A DNA stretch of 64,000 bases from Paludibaculum sp. (GTDB taxonomy: Bacteria > Acidobacteriota > Terriglobia > Bryobacterales > Bryobacteraceae). The notes below the pieces were generated by a model. The model searched no databases, was not told where the DNA came from, and saw only the letters and a program-made list of their open reading frames with translations. Where the stretch lies: contig JARKQJ010000261.1 of NCBI GenBank assembly GCA_029973955.1, positions 1 to 64,000 on the forward strand, written 5' to 3'. Of the stretch, positions 44,112 to 52,634 are shown in pieces (positions within the stretch are counted from its first letter, which is position 1; each line of letters starts with the position of its first letter). Made by a program: the position numbers and the translations under genes.

Positions 44112-45011
44112 GTGGGCACCATCAAGACCAAGGACGTCAACCGCCTCGTCGACCGGCTCATCGTCTCGCCGGGTAAGAAGGTCAACCTCAAGAAGGATTT
44201 CGACCCCGCCTGGGTTCCCGAAAAGCTCGATAAGAAGAAAGCCGGCCTGCTCCTGCAGGAGGGCATCGAGCAGCTCGCCGAATACCAGGACAAACTCTAT
44301 GCCCAGGACAACTGGGGCATTCTCGTCATCTTTCAGGCGATGGATGCCGCCGGCAAGGACGGCGCCATCAAGCACGTCATGAGTGGTCTCAATCCCCAGG
44401 GCTGCCAGGTCTATAGCTTCAAAGCGCCCTCCTCCGAGGAGTTGGACCACGACTACATGTGGCGCTGCTACAAAGCCCTCCCCGAGCGGGGCCGCATCGG
44501 CATCTTCAATCGCTCTTACTACGAAGAGGTCCTCGTCACCAAAGTTCACCCCGAAATCATCGCCAGGCAAAAGCTCCCGCCTCAGTTCAAGGACAAGAAG
44601 ATCTACGAGCGCCGCTACGAAGAGATCAACGCCTTCGAAAAATACCTCTACTACAATGGCATCATCACGCTGAAGTTCTTCCTCAACGTCTCCCAGGCCG
44701 AGCAGAAACGCCGCTTCCTCGAACGCATCAATCGCGACGAAAAGAATTGGAAGTTCTCCAGCGCCGATGCCAGGGAGCGCGGTCATTGGGACGAATACAT
44801 GGAGGCCTATCAGGACTGCATGTCCGCCACCAGCACCAAGTGGTCTCCCTGGCACGTCATCCCGGCCGACAACAAGTGGTTCTCCCGCGTGGCTGTCGCC
44901 GGCGTCATCTATCAGGCCATGCGGAACCTCAAGTTGGCGTACCCTGAGGTCACCCCCCAGCAGAAGGCCTCACTCGTCGAGGCCAAAACGGTCCTCGAAG
45001 GCGAAAAGTAG
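44112..45011 (+). CDS. Polyphosphate kinase 2 family protein
   Basis: Protein of 299 residues. PPK2 enzymes phosphorylate nucleotides from polyphosphate (or the reverse). Walker A FQAMDAAGKDGAIKHVMSG, the lid region FKAPSSEELDHDYMWR and Walker B IGIFNRSYYEEVLV are intact, in the one-domain form of AMP/ADP-using PPK2. GTG 44112 is the start, with GAGGAGG about six bases before. Upstream is a divergent ECF operon. Together with the nearby pyrophosphatase it points to phosphate-based energy saving. The preferred nucleotide cannot be read from sequence. Confidence 0.9.
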   Translation: MGTIKTKDVNRLVDRLIVSPGKKVNLKKDFDPAWVPEKLDKKKAGLLLQEGIEQLAEYQDKLYAQDNWGILVIFQAMDAAGKDGAIKHVMSGLNPQGCQVYSFKAPSSEELDHDYMWRCYKALPERGRIGIFNRSYYEEVLVTKVHPEIIARQKLPPQFKDKKIYERRYEEINAFEKYLYYNGIITLKFFLNVSQAEQKRRFLERINRDEKNWKFSSADARERGHWDEYMEAYQDCMSATSTKWSPWHVIPADNKWFSRVAVAGVIYQAMRNLKLAYPEVTPQQKASLVEAKTVLEGEK

Positions 45012-45084
45012 CCCGCCCGCGGTTCTCTGTCTTCTTCTCACTGCGTCTTTTGGAAAACGGGCCGCCGCGCACTCGCGCTCCGGC

Positions 45085-45513
45085 CTAGAGTCCTCGCCGC
45101 CCTACGCTCCGGTGCATCAGCCACGCCGCCACCCACGACGAAGCCGCAATTGACCAGAACGCCGAGATCACGCCCTTCACATGCGGCCAGAAGACGAACT
45201 CCACCCCCTCCGGTCCAAACGTGAAGGTCAGCGGCAACGCAGTGAACGCAATACCCATCGCCAGGAACAAGGTCCGCAGCCGGATTACCTCCCGCGTCTT
45301 GCGCAGGGCCTCCAGTTCCGCATCTCGCTGTACCGCTACCGGAGGCGCGTGAAGCTCCAGATTCCGCGCCCGCGACAGCCGCGCCGCATAGCCCGCGTCC
45401 GCCGCAGCGCAGGCCTCTACAAATGCTCGCGTCCCCGGCGCCGCCTCGCCCGAGAGATACAGCGCCGCCAGATCTTCCAATACCTCACCAACGTACTGCT
45501 GTGGGATCGTCAT
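45085..45513 (-). CDS. Membrane protein partner of ECF sigma factor (putative anti-sigma)
   Basis: Protein of 142 residues. A cytoplasmic N-terminal helical part (1-75, VLEDLAALYLSGEAAPGTRAF resembling zinc-finger-type anti-sigma N-termini but without the Cys pair) is followed by two transmembrane segments (about 80-97 and 112-132). Its ATG overlaps the sigma-factor stop (ATGA). Role as anti-sigma is inferred from the pairing. Confidence 0.6.
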   Translation of the reverse strand: MTIPQQYVGEVLEDLAALYLSGEAAPGTRAFVEACAAADAGYAARLSRARNLELHAPPVAVQRDAELEALRKTREVIRLRTLFLAMGIAFTALPLTFTFGPEGVEFVFWPHVKGVISAFWSIAASSWVAAWLMHRSVGRRGL

Positions 45514-45983
45514 GGTTCACTCTCCTGCGATCCGGCAAGGCGCAGGCGGGCGCGGTGAATTCTCACCTTCAGCAGCGACAGGGACACTTCCAGAACGCGG
45601 GCCGCTTCTTCATAGCTCAACCCATGCACCGCCGTCAGCACCAGCGCCTCGCGCTGGCCCTCAGGGAGTTGCTCCATCGCACGGAACACCCTTTCCAGCT
45701 CCAGCCTCGACTCCGCTCCGGGCCCGGCCACCGCGTGCTCGTCCGTCAGCGGAACGCTCGGACGCTCCCGCCTCTTGGCGTCGATGCACAGGTTTCTCGC
45801 GATGGCCAGCAGGTATGCCTTCGCCGTCTCCGTCTGGATCCGGCTCCGGCTCGCCCAGGCACGAAGAAAGGTCTCTGAAACGATCTCCTCTGCGCGGCTC
45901 GCGTCGCCCGTCAAATACCGGGCAAACCGCAGGACGTCGCCCGCGTGCGCTTCGTAGATCTGCTGGAAAGTCGCCTTCTCCAT
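45510..45983 (-). CDS. ECF-type RNA polymerase sigma factor
   Basis: Protein of 157 residues. Region 2 (FQQIYEAHAGDVLRFARYLTGDASRAEEIVSETFLRAW, AIARNLCIDAKRRER) and region 4 (LPEGQREALVLTAVHGLSYEEAARVLEVSLSLLKVRIHRARLRL) are complete. ATG 45983 (MEKATF) is preferred; the frame is open 29 codons further but those residues lie outside the fold. It is a second, distinct ECF/membrane-partner pair within 2 kb, on the same strand, with ppk2 between the two. Confidence 0.9.
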   Translation of the reverse strand: MEKATFQQIYEAHAGDVLRFARYLTGDASRAEEIVSETFLRAWASRSRIQTETAKAYLLAIARNLCIDAKRRERPSVPLTDEHAVAGPGAESRLELERVFRAMEQLPEGQREALVLTAVHGLSYEEAARVLEVSLSLLKVRIHRARLRLAGSQESEP

Positions 45984-46039
45984 TGCCGGTCGCTTGAGTG
46001 TACGCTCCCGGCCACGGGAAGTTACAGCGTTGCCGGAAA

Positions 46040-46747
46040 TCAGGCTTTCAAGGTGCCCGCCGTCACCCACGGCGAGTTCAGCGTCAGTTGTGCGTTGAAA
46101 TCCGTCTTCTGCCCGCCCGGCCCCTCCACCGTCAGAAACTTGTTCATGAAGTTCCCGCCCGGATACTGCACCAGCTCTTCCCAGTACGCCACTTTATACT
46201 GACCAGGATCCATGCCAGCCGCCACCATCGCGCTTGCCAGCGCCGCCTTGGATTGTTGAGCCAGTTCGGTCTCGCGCGACTGGGCTACCAGGTTCATCGA
46301 CCATGGCGCCGCCGGCATCGGCTCATTGGCTGCGCATGCCGCGAACGGTGGGACATTCGCCGGCGCAGCCGCTGCACTTCCCGTCGAGTTTCCCCCCGCC
46401 GCCGCCCCGGATGTCGCAGCACCCGACGTCGCGCACTTCGCCGCGTCCACGATCGCCGCAAACCCGGTTGCCGCCGCCGTCGCCCCGGTGCCTGTTCCAC
46501 TCGGCGAAACACTCTGTTCCACATTGGAACTGGGTGGGGAACTGGCCGGCGGACTGGCCGGCGCGGCCGCCGCTTCTTTCTGCGGCTCCAATCCCGACGC
46601 GTCCCGCGTCCTGGAAAGGCCCCTTCCGTCGCTCACTAACTCATGAAAATCAGTGCTTTCCGGCGCCCGCCGTGTTCGCGGCGCCTGCCGCAACGACTCC
46701 AATGCGGAACTCTCCGCCGTTGTTGTACCCGATGCTCTGACTTGCAT
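46040..46747 (-). CDS. Hypothetical Ala/Ser-rich protein
   Basis: Protein of 235 residues, no family recognised. No signal peptide. Residues 1-140 are low-complexity (Ala, Ser, Pro, Gly, Thr) and likely disordered. The last 90 residues look folded: SRETELAQQSKAALASAMVAAGMDPGQYKVAYWEELVQYPGG and a final strand-rich end. The Pro/Ala-rich N-terminus with a compact C-terminus recalls flagellar or export-related accessory proteins, but this is only an impression. It lies between an ECF sigma gene and the next exported protein on the same strand. Confidence 0.5.
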   Translation of the reverse strand: MQVRASGTTTAESSALESLRQAPRTRRAPESTDFHELVSDGRGLSRTRDASGLEPQKEAAAAPASPPASSPPSSNVEQSVSPSGTGTGATAAATGFAAIVDAAKCATSGAATSGAAAGGNSTGSAAAAPANVPPFAACAANEPMPAAPWSMNLVAQSRETELAQQSKAALASAMVAAGMDPGQYKVAYWEELVQYPGGNFMNKFLTVEGPGGQKTDFNAQLTLNSPWVTAGTLKA

Positions 46748-46807
46748 AGGCTCCTTCCACCCGATACCCTTGCAAGCCGCGGACCATCGCCCGCCCCATC
46801 GCTCTTT

Positions 46808-47686
46808 CTATTTCTGTTGTTGCTGCACTGCCGGCGGCAGGTTCTTCTTCACGTCTTCCGGGATGTCGAAAACGATCGTCACCGGAACCTTGGCTCCAAA
46901 CGGCTCCAGCATCAGATTGATGTACATCGTCGATTTCGGCGACTTGTCCGGCGGATCGTACTGTACGCTGAATACAGACTTCTCCCCCGGACCCAGCTCG
47001 GTCTTCGTGAAGTTCCACCTCAGCCCCGGCGGCGCGATGCCCGCCACGCCCAGCATCAGCTTGCCCTGCAGTTCGCTGGCAATCTCCAGTTGGTCCGCCG
47101 ACTTTTCGTAGCCCTTCACCCGCAATTCGCGCTTCGAAATGTGGATCTGCTTGTAAATGCCCGCCATGGCCGAGGACGCATCCGCCGGAATCTGGGGAAT
47201 CTGTGGGGTCGGCTGGCCCGCCGCATTCTCCGTCTGCCTCATCACACCCCACGGCGTGACCGTCTCCGCCTTGTTCGGCGGCGTGATGTAGTAGCACCAC
47301 GTGCCCGCCTCCAGGTGCCACGTCGAGTTCATCGGGTAGATCGCCGGCGTCCGGTTCCCCTGGTGCCGCAGCTCCGTCCCCAGCGCCATCAGGACCTTCG
47401 CCTCTTCGAAATTCTTCTCAAAGGTGATCTTGTTGATCTCCACGCTGCTCCAGCGCCGCTTGTCTGAATCGTAATAAGTGTCCTTGCTGTCGGCACATAC
47501 CAACGACTCCGATTGCCGGAACTTGCCCTCTTTCTGCATCGTGAAGAATGCGGTCACCTTCTCCCGCAGCGCTTCCTCAACGCCGGCCGGAGCTTTCTGG
47601 AACGCTTGTCCCGCGCTCTGCCCCTGTGCGGCGGCGGACAGAATCAAACCTAAAACTATCAGGGGGAGACGTCGAAACTTCAGCAT
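46808..47686 (-). CDS. Hypothetical exported protein
   Basis: Protein of 292 residues with a signal peptide (LPLIVLGLILSAAAQGQ). The N-terminal half is alpha/beta (EALREKVTAFFTMQKEGKFRQSESLVCADSKDTYYDSDK). The C-terminal half (about 180-285) is an Ig-like beta-sandwich: ELQGKLMLGVAGIAPPGLRW, GPGEKSVFSVQYDPPDKSPK, VPVTIVFDIPEDVKKN. Periplasmic or surface location is expected. Function unknown. It starts just after the tRNA-Gln on the same strand. Confidence 0.6.
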   Translation of the reverse strand: MLKFRRLPLIVLGLILSAAAQGQSAGQAFQKAPAGVEEALREKVTAFFTMQKEGKFRQSESLVCADSKDTYYDSDKRRWSSVEINKITFEKNFEEAKVLMALGTELRHQGNRTPAIYPMNSTWHLEAGTWCYYITPPNKAETVTPWGVMRQTENAAGQPTPQIPQIPADASSAMAGIYKQIHISKRELRVKGYEKSADQLEIASELQGKLMLGVAGIAPPGLRWNFTKTELGPGEKSVFSVQYDPPDKSPKSTMYINLMLEPFGAKVPVTIVFDIPEDVKKNLPPAVQQQQK

Positions 47687-47719
47687 AGGGGAGAGTACCA
47701 GGCGGGGAAGAAAGAGCGT

Positions 47720-47792
47720 GGCTGGGACGCAGGGACTCGAACCCCGATACGCAGATCCAGAGTCTGCAGTCTTACCATTAGACGACGTCCCA
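47720..47792 (-). tRNA. tRNA-Gln (anticodon CUG)
   Basis: Acceptor TGGGACG/CGTCCCA, D-arm with GG, anticodon arm GCAGA-CTCTGGA-TCTGC giving CTG, T-arm with TTCGAGT. Discriminator G and CCA are encoded (CCA at 47720-47722). All stems pair. Confidence 0.95.
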
Positions 47793-47877
47793 GCAAGACC
47801 ATCTCAAGTATACCAAATCCTTCTTTGTCTATGACGGCTCGGCCTCCATTTTGGATACATTAGTGCTGGAGGTCTTC

Positions 47878-49053
47878 ATGCGTTCTGATCGTCGTTCCTT
47901 CCTGCGCGGCGCCGCCGCCCTCTCTCTCCCCCTCTCCATGCGCGCTAACCAGACTGCCGCCAACAGCAAGCCCACCTATGGCCTCATTGCTTCCGGCGGG
48001 CGAGGCCGATACCTGGCCAAGTACTTCAATCAACTCGGCGCCCAGTGCGTCGCCGTCTGCGATGTCCGCGAAGAGTGCATCACCAAGGCTCTCGAAGTCT
48101 GCCCCGGCTCCGAGACCTACTACCACCACGAGGAACTCCTCGCCCAGTCAGGCATCGACTTCACCGTCTGCGCCGGCCCCGACCACTGGCATATGGCCCA
48201 CCTCGTCGACTCCCTCAAAGCCGGCAAGGACGTCTACACCGAAAAGCCCCTCTCTTACTCCCTCAAACAAAGCGCCCAGATCGTCGATGCCGTCAAAAAG
48301 AGCGGCAAGGTCGTCCAGGTCGGCATGCAGCGCCGCTCCGCCCCCTCGCTCATCAAGGCCAAAGGCCTCGTCGACTCCGGCATGCTCGGCCGCATCACCA
48401 TGGTCAAGGCCAAGTGGCACTGGAACGTCGCCCGCCCCCTCAACAACGCCCCCTTCGAAGGCAAGGTCGATTGGGATCGCTTCCTCGGCCCCGCCACCAA
48501 ACGCCCCATGGAGCCCCGCCGCCTTCGCGCCTGGCGCCTCTTCCGCGACTACTCCGGCGGCAACATGACCGACCAGGGCACCCACCTGATGGATGTCGTC
48601 CAGTGGTTCACCGGCGCCCCCGGCCCCAAATCCGCCATCGCCATGGGCTATGTCGCTAAGAACGAAGGCGCCGAGCACCCCGAAGTCTTCAGCGCCACCA
48701 TCGACCACGGCAAGTTCCTCACCACCTGGGAACTCAACTACTGCAACGACTTCGAAGATAGCTGGTCCATCCACTTCCTCGGCGACCAGGCCACCATGCG
48801 CCTCGACGATGCCGGCGTGACCGTATGGAAGGAACAGTGGAAGGACAATCGCACCCCCGTCCTCGAGGAAAAGGCGCCCGTTCCCATCGAGCCCCACATC
48901 CAGAACTTCCTCGATTGCATCAAGTCCCGCCAGCAGCCCAACTGCACCGTGGAGATCGCCCAGCGCGCCGTCTCCGGCCCGCACCTCGCTAACGTCGCGC
49001 TTTACGAAGGACGCAAAGCCAAACTCGCCGACGATCTGGTCACCGTTTCCTGA
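47878..49053 (+). CDS. Tat-exported Gfo/Idh/MocA family oxidoreductase
   Basis: Protein of 391 residues with a twin-arginine signal (SDRRSFLRGAAALSLPLSM). Rossmann part GLIASGGRGRYLAKYF, then CAGPDHWHMAHLVDSLKAG and EKP in DVYTEKPLSYS. The C-terminal domain contains GGNMTDQGTHLMDVVQWF. It is a second paralogue beside the one at 36135, only distantly similar. ATG 47878 has GGAGG six bases before. The stop overlaps the next start (TGATG), so it is co-translated with a beta-barrel protein. Probably a periplasmic sugar oxidoreductase; substrate unknown. Confidence 0.85.
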   Translation: MRSDRRSFLRGAAALSLPLSMRANQTAANSKPTYGLIASGGRGRYLAKYFNQLGAQCVAVCDVREECITKALEVCPGSETYYHHEELLAQSGIDFTVCAGPDHWHMAHLVDSLKAGKDVYTEKPLSYSLKQSAQIVDAVKKSGKVVQVGMQRRSAPSLIKAKGLVDSGMLGRITMVKAKWHWNVARPLNNAPFEGKVDWDRFLGPATKRPMEPRRLRAWRLFRDYSGGNMTDQGTHLMDVVQWFTGAPGPKSAIAMGYVAKNEGAEHPEVFSATIDHGKFLTTWELNYCNDFEDSWSIHFLGDQATMRLDDAGVTVWKEQWKDNRTPVLEEKAPVPIEPHIQNFLDCIKSRQQPNCTVEIAQRAVSGPHLANVALYEGRKAKLADDLVTVS

Positions 49054-49574
49054 TGCGTACCCTCATTCTCTTCACCATCCTCCTGGCAGCCCCCCTCCAC
49101 GCCCAGTTGATCGACTGGGGCGTGAAAGGGGGCTTCCCCATGAAGGATGCCCTCGACTCCGCCATCTCCCTCAAGCCCAGTTCCCAACACTGGACCGTCG
49201 GCCCCATGGTGGAACTCAACCTCCCCCTCGGCCTCGGCGTCGAAGCCAACGCCCTCTACCGCAAGGTCGGCGCCGCCACCGCCAGCACCCTCTATGAGTC
49301 TTCCTCCTGGACGTTTCCCGTCCTCGCCAAATACAAGTTCCCCGGCACCCTGGCCCGAGTCTACGCCGTCGGCGGATATAGCTTCCGAACCATCGCCGAC
49401 ATCCCCAGCCTCTGGGACAGCAACTCCGCCGGCTTCGTCCTAGGCGCAGGCATCCGCTACAATCTCAAGCTAATCAAAATCAGCCCCGAATTCCGCTGGA
49501 CCCGCTACTCCGGCAACCCCACCACCACCGCCACCAAAGATCAGGCCGACTTCCTCATCGGCATCACCTTCTAG
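49053..49574 (+). CDS. Small outer-membrane beta-barrel protein
   Basis: Protein of 173 residues: signal peptide (MRTLILFTILLAAPLHAQ), then alternating strands as in an eight-stranded OmpA/OmpX-like barrel (WGVKGGFPM, VGPMVELNLPLGLGVEANALYRKV, WTFPVLAKYKFP, RVYAVGGYSFRT, AGFVLGAGIRYNLKL, ISPEFRWTRYSG), ending in the aromatic ADFLIGITF. It starts on the last base of the Gfo/Idh stop. Function unknown. Confidence 0.75.
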   Translation: MRTLILFTILLAAPLHAQLIDWGVKGGFPMKDALDSAISLKPSSQHWTVGPMVELNLPLGLGVEANALYRKVGAATASTLYESSSWTFPVLAKYKFPGTLARVYAVGGYSFRTIADIPSLWDSNSAGFVLGAGIRYNLKLIKISPEFRWTRYSGNPTTTATKDQADFLIGITF

Positions 49575-49616
49575 AGCCTTGCTTCGGCAGTAAGTTTCTT
49601 CTACAATGCAGTACAA

Positions 49617-49949
49617 ATGCCGGAGCCCACGCTAGGCGAGTTCGAACAGGTCGTTCTGCTTGCCATCCTCCGTCTGCAAGAGCAGGCCTACGGCGTCTCC
49701 GTGCGCGCCGAAATCAAGACCTGCACCGGCCGCGAACCCGCCGCCGGTGCCCTCTACACCACTCTGGATCGCCTCGAATCGAAAGGTCTCGTCAGCTCGC
49801 GCTTCGGCGAGCCCACACCCTCCCGCGGCGGACGTGCCAAGCGTTTCTTCAGCGTCACTCCGGCCGGTTTGCAAGCTGTTACCGCGGCCCAGCGCGCCTA
49901 TGCCAGCCTGTTGCAGGGCCTGAATCTGGCAGGAGTGGCCCATGTCTGA
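49617..49949 (+). CDS. PadR family transcriptional regulator
   Basis: Protein of 110 residues. Winged helix of the PadR type: LGEFEQVVLLAILRLQEQAYGVSVRAEI, PAAGALYTTLDRLESKGLVSSRFGE, RAKRFFSVTPAGLQAV. The C-terminal dimer helix is short, as in the small subfamily. It overlaps the next gene by eight bases, so it probably controls its own operon with that membrane protein. Its ligand is unknown. Confidence 0.9.
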   Translation: MPEPTLGEFEQVVLLAILRLQEQAYGVSVRAEIKTCTGREPAAGALYTTLDRLESKGLVSSRFGEPTPSRGGRAKRFFSVTPAGLQAVTAAQRAYASLLQGLNLAGVAHV

Positions 49950-50550
49950 AGCCCGCGCCGCCGAATGGCTGCTCCGCCTCGCCGTCTCGCCCCGCCGTGC
50001 CGCGGCCGCGGTGGGCGATCTCCTGGAACAGCAGCCCGCCCGCGGCCCATTCTGGTTCTGGCGCAACGTCTTCGGCGCCGTCGCCACCCAACTCTGGCAT
50101 GATCTCAGCGACGCTCCGCTCCGGATGCTCTGGCTGGCGATCACCGGACTTCTCCGCGCCTGGCTCCTCACCATAGCGTTCCTCAACGCGTCCATCCTCT
50201 TGTGCATGCAGCTATGCCCGGTCGCCGCCGGTCCTAACGCCGAGTACATCCCCCGCCAGGCCTTCTACCTGATCCTCATACTCTCGGTCACCCTCCTCCA
50301 GGTCGCTGCCGGTTGGGACACCGCCCGCCGCTCCGGCCGCCGCGAATTCGCCTCCGGTCTCGCGCTCGTCTCCCTGCTCTTGCTCCTGGCCGCCCCATCG
50401 CTCCTCACCTGGCGCGTCTTCAGTTCGACCCCCGGCAACCCCTACCCCATCCCGCCGGCCTTTCACTTCTACCTCGCCACCGCCGCCAGCCTCCTCCTCG
50501 GAGCCCTCCTCCGCCGCCTGCGCTCACTCGAATCACAGGCCCGCTGCTAG
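49942..50550 (+). CDS. Membrane protein co-transcribed with PadR regulator
   Basis: Protein of 202 residues. A short cytoplasmic N-terminus (AEWLLRLAVSPRRAAAAVGDLLEQ, resembling the start of permeases that accompany PadR regulators in Solibacter-type genomes) is followed by four transmembrane segments (about 63-85, 108-125, 140-155, 172-190). There is no ABC-permease FtsX domain, so it is either a cut-down relative or a separate family. It overlaps padR by eight bases. Confidence 0.65.
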   Translation: MSEARAAEWLLRLAVSPRRAAAAVGDLLEQQPARGPFWFWRNVFGAVATQLWHDLSDAPLRMLWLAITGLLRAWLLTIAFLNASILLCMQLCPVAAGPNAEYIPRQAFYLILILSVTLLQVAAGWDTARRSGRREFASGLALVSLLLLLAAPSLLTWRVFSSTPGNPYPIPPAFHFYLATAASLLLGALLRRLRSLESQARC

Positions 50551-50852
50551 CCCATCACCGGAACTCGGCCAAGCAAGCTCGGTAGGTCTTCAATCCCCTA
50601 TCATGGAGTTATGGCGGACCATTCCGCCCTTCGGCGCCCCCAGGCGCGAGGCGGCTTGTGACGCCGATTTGTGAGTGATATCTTCTGTAGAACCGCCTCA
50701 AGGACTGAGTGCGGCAGTGGAACGGGCACGAGCACCTGTGCGTCTCATTAGTGTAGTTTTCGAATGGAGTTTCCGCACTGACCACCGGGTGCTCCAGCGC
50801 AACTGACGGAGCGACAAGGCGCCCATCTGCGGCGCTCGCAAGGAATCAATCG
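50551..50852. other. Gene-free interval before the two-gene cassette
   Basis: About 300 bases with no convincing coding frame. Hairpins: GGCGG/CCGCC near 50614-50630, and GCGCC/GGCGC at about 50820-50836 just before the AAGGA ribosome-binding site of the next gene. A promoter is expected here, but no clear -35/-10 pair stands out. Confidence 0.35.
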
Positions 50853-51059
50853 ATGAAAGCAGCCAATCCAGGAAAGCGTTCTGCTGTGGTGCGTCGGGCC
50901 GAGAAGAATGTTGACCCACTTCAGCCCGCCGCCCGCTCCATGCAAACTGTGGAGCGCCAACTGAGGAAGCAGCTGTCGGAAATTGAGCGCGAAGTGCAAC
51001 GCATTGAAGCTGCCAAGGTCGTTTCTCAAGAGGCTCTGAACTTCAAGTTCAGCTACTAG
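50853..51059 (+). CDS. Small coiled-coil protein, first gene of a two-gene cassette
   Basis: Protein of 68 residues, family not recognised. A basic N-terminal stretch (MKAANPGKRSAVVRRAEKN) leads into one long amphipathic helix (MQTVERQLRKQLSEIEREVQRIEAAK) and ends in the aromatic NFKFSY. AAGGA lies eight bases before the ATG, the best ribosome-binding site in the area. The next gene begins four bases after its stop, so the two are coupled. It could be a partner, substrate or inhibitor of the peptidase-like protein; nothing in the sequence decides. Confidence 0.6.
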   Translation: MKAANPGKRSAVVRRAEKNVDPLQPAARSMQTVERQLRKQLSEIEREVQRIEAAKVVSQEALNFKFSY

Positions 51060-51063
51060 TGGA

Positions 51064-52575
51064 TTGCCTGTGGGGCATATCGGCCTGACGGTCCACCCGT
51101 TCAACGGAGATGAGCTATTCCAGGCGCTCTCCAATCCTCATTTTTCACCAACTGAGGTGGCTGCGCATGATCGTGCCAAGTATTTGTACAACTACCTGAA
51201 GACGCTGAAGACGCGTTGCATCCTCATTGAGGACCCTTACACCGACGCAGACTACCTCGACGACTTCGCCTCCTACTATGTCCGTTGCCACACCGATTAT
51301 GAGCGGCGTTGCCGCCGGCTGCACTTCTTCTCCTGTGAACTGCCGGAAGATTGGTGGACCCGGGCACTTTCGCCCAATGGCCTGGCCGCCCTCCAATCTG
51401 CTTACCTCGGCTTTGTCGTCGCGCGCCCATTGCCGGATTCCATTATCGGCCGGACCGTTCTTCGCACTTACGACGGCGATCACGGCCGTCGCGCCTACCC
51501 AGCCACGCTCAAATACGCTGTCCACCTCTGTGGCCTGACTCTTTCCGTAGAGGAAACTCTGGCGTTTCAGGAACAGGACACCATCCTCGCCGCCTGCGCC
51601 ACTGTCGCTCTCTGGTCCTGCTTCCAGAAGACCGCTCAACTGTTTCACACGGCCGTGCTCAGCCCCTCCGCCATCACAAAAGTGGCCACACGTTTCACAC
51701 ATCATGGGCGCCCCATCCCATCCCATGGCCTGATAGTCACTGAGATGTGCACTGCCATCCGGGAGGTCGGCCTTGAGCCGGAGCTCTTTGAAATCTCCGG
51801 GGGATTGCCGCTGGCGTCGCTCCTGTACGCATACCTTCGGCTCGGCTTGCCTGTCGTCCTCGGTGTCAAGACATGCCGTCCCGGCGGTCACGCCATTGCC
51901 TTGGCTGGCTACTCTCTGCGTGATTCATGGGTGAGGAGTTCCGAGATCGGGACGCAGGTGCCGATGCGCGGTCTTCGTATCGATGCGCTGTACGGTCACG
52001 ATGATCAGGTTGGGCCGTTCTCCCGCCTCGAAATCGCTACTCCCGGCGGCGCATCCGACACCCTCTTGTCCCAGGCCCCAATCTATGTCGATGAGCGCAC
52101 TGGTACGGCCTCCCCTTTGACGCCGAATGTCGTCATTGTCCCCGTCTATCACAAGGTCCGCATCACTTTCCTCGACGTGCAGAAATGGCTGACGGGCCTT
52201 CATCGCCTGTTCGTGGTTTGGCTGCCTGATGTGCAGCTCGAGTGGGACGTCCGCCTTTGTTCAGTCAATCAATATAAGCAGGACCTGCAGACCGACGATT
52301 GGGTTCCTGCATTCTATCGGGATAGGGCGCTCCGCCAGGACCTGCCCAGGTTTCTATGGCGCGCCACCCTGCATTCGAATGGCCATGTCGGCGTGGACAT
52401 CCTCTTCGATGCCACCGGCCTCGCGCGTACCGTGCCCATCCTCTCCGTCGCCTGGCTCAGCGATCCTCTCTCCGCCAAAATCCGGGATTTACTCCACTCT
52501 GAATCGTTCGCTGAAGTCGCCGAAGCCATTCTCACTCCACAGCTCTATCGATCTCTCAGCGATTCCTTCGCATGA
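51064..52575 (+). CDS. Uncharacterised protein with papain/C39-like cysteine peptidase arrangement
   Basis: Protein of 503 residues without signal peptide or membrane segments. The N-terminal third has a conserved-looking ILIEDPYTDADYLDDFASYYVRC and SAYLGFVVARPLPDSIIGRT. The centre resembles a papain/C39 fold: FQEQDTILAACATVALW (Gln171, Cys178 at the head of a helix) and, about 100 residues later, GGHAIALAGYS (His276 in a strand). The C-terminal half has FDATGLAR and no known motif. TTG 51064 or GTG 51070 is the start, close behind the small gene. I know no function for this family. A protease or transglutaminase-like role is inference from the Cys-His spacing. Confidence 0.6.
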   Translation: MPVGHIGLTVHPFNGDELFQALSNPHFSPTEVAAHDRAKYLYNYLKTLKTRCILIEDPYTDADYLDDFASYYVRCHTDYERRCRRLHFFSCELPEDWWTRALSPNGLAALQSAYLGFVVARPLPDSIIGRTVLRTYDGDHGRRAYPATLKYAVHLCGLTLSVEETLAFQEQDTILAACATVALWSCFQKTAQLFHTAVLSPSAITKVATRFTHHGRPIPSHGLIVTEMCTAIREVGLEPELFEISGGLPLASLLYAYLRLGLPVVLGVKTCRPGGHAIALAGYSLRDSWVRSSEIGTQVPMRGLRIDALYGHDDQVGPFSRLEIATPGGASDTLLSQAPIYVDERTGTASPLTPNVVIVPVYHKVRITFLDVQKWLTGLHRLFVVWLPDVQLEWDVRLCSVNQYKQDLQTDDWVPAFYRDRALRQDLPRFLWRATLHSNGHVGVDILFDATGLARTVPILSVAWLSDPLSAKIRDLLHSESFAEVAEAILTPQLYRSLSDSFA

Positions 52576-52634
52576 GACGGCACCGGTAGGGAAGTGAAGG
52601 GTTGGCGGTGAAAGGCGGGGTCCAAACGCAAAAA

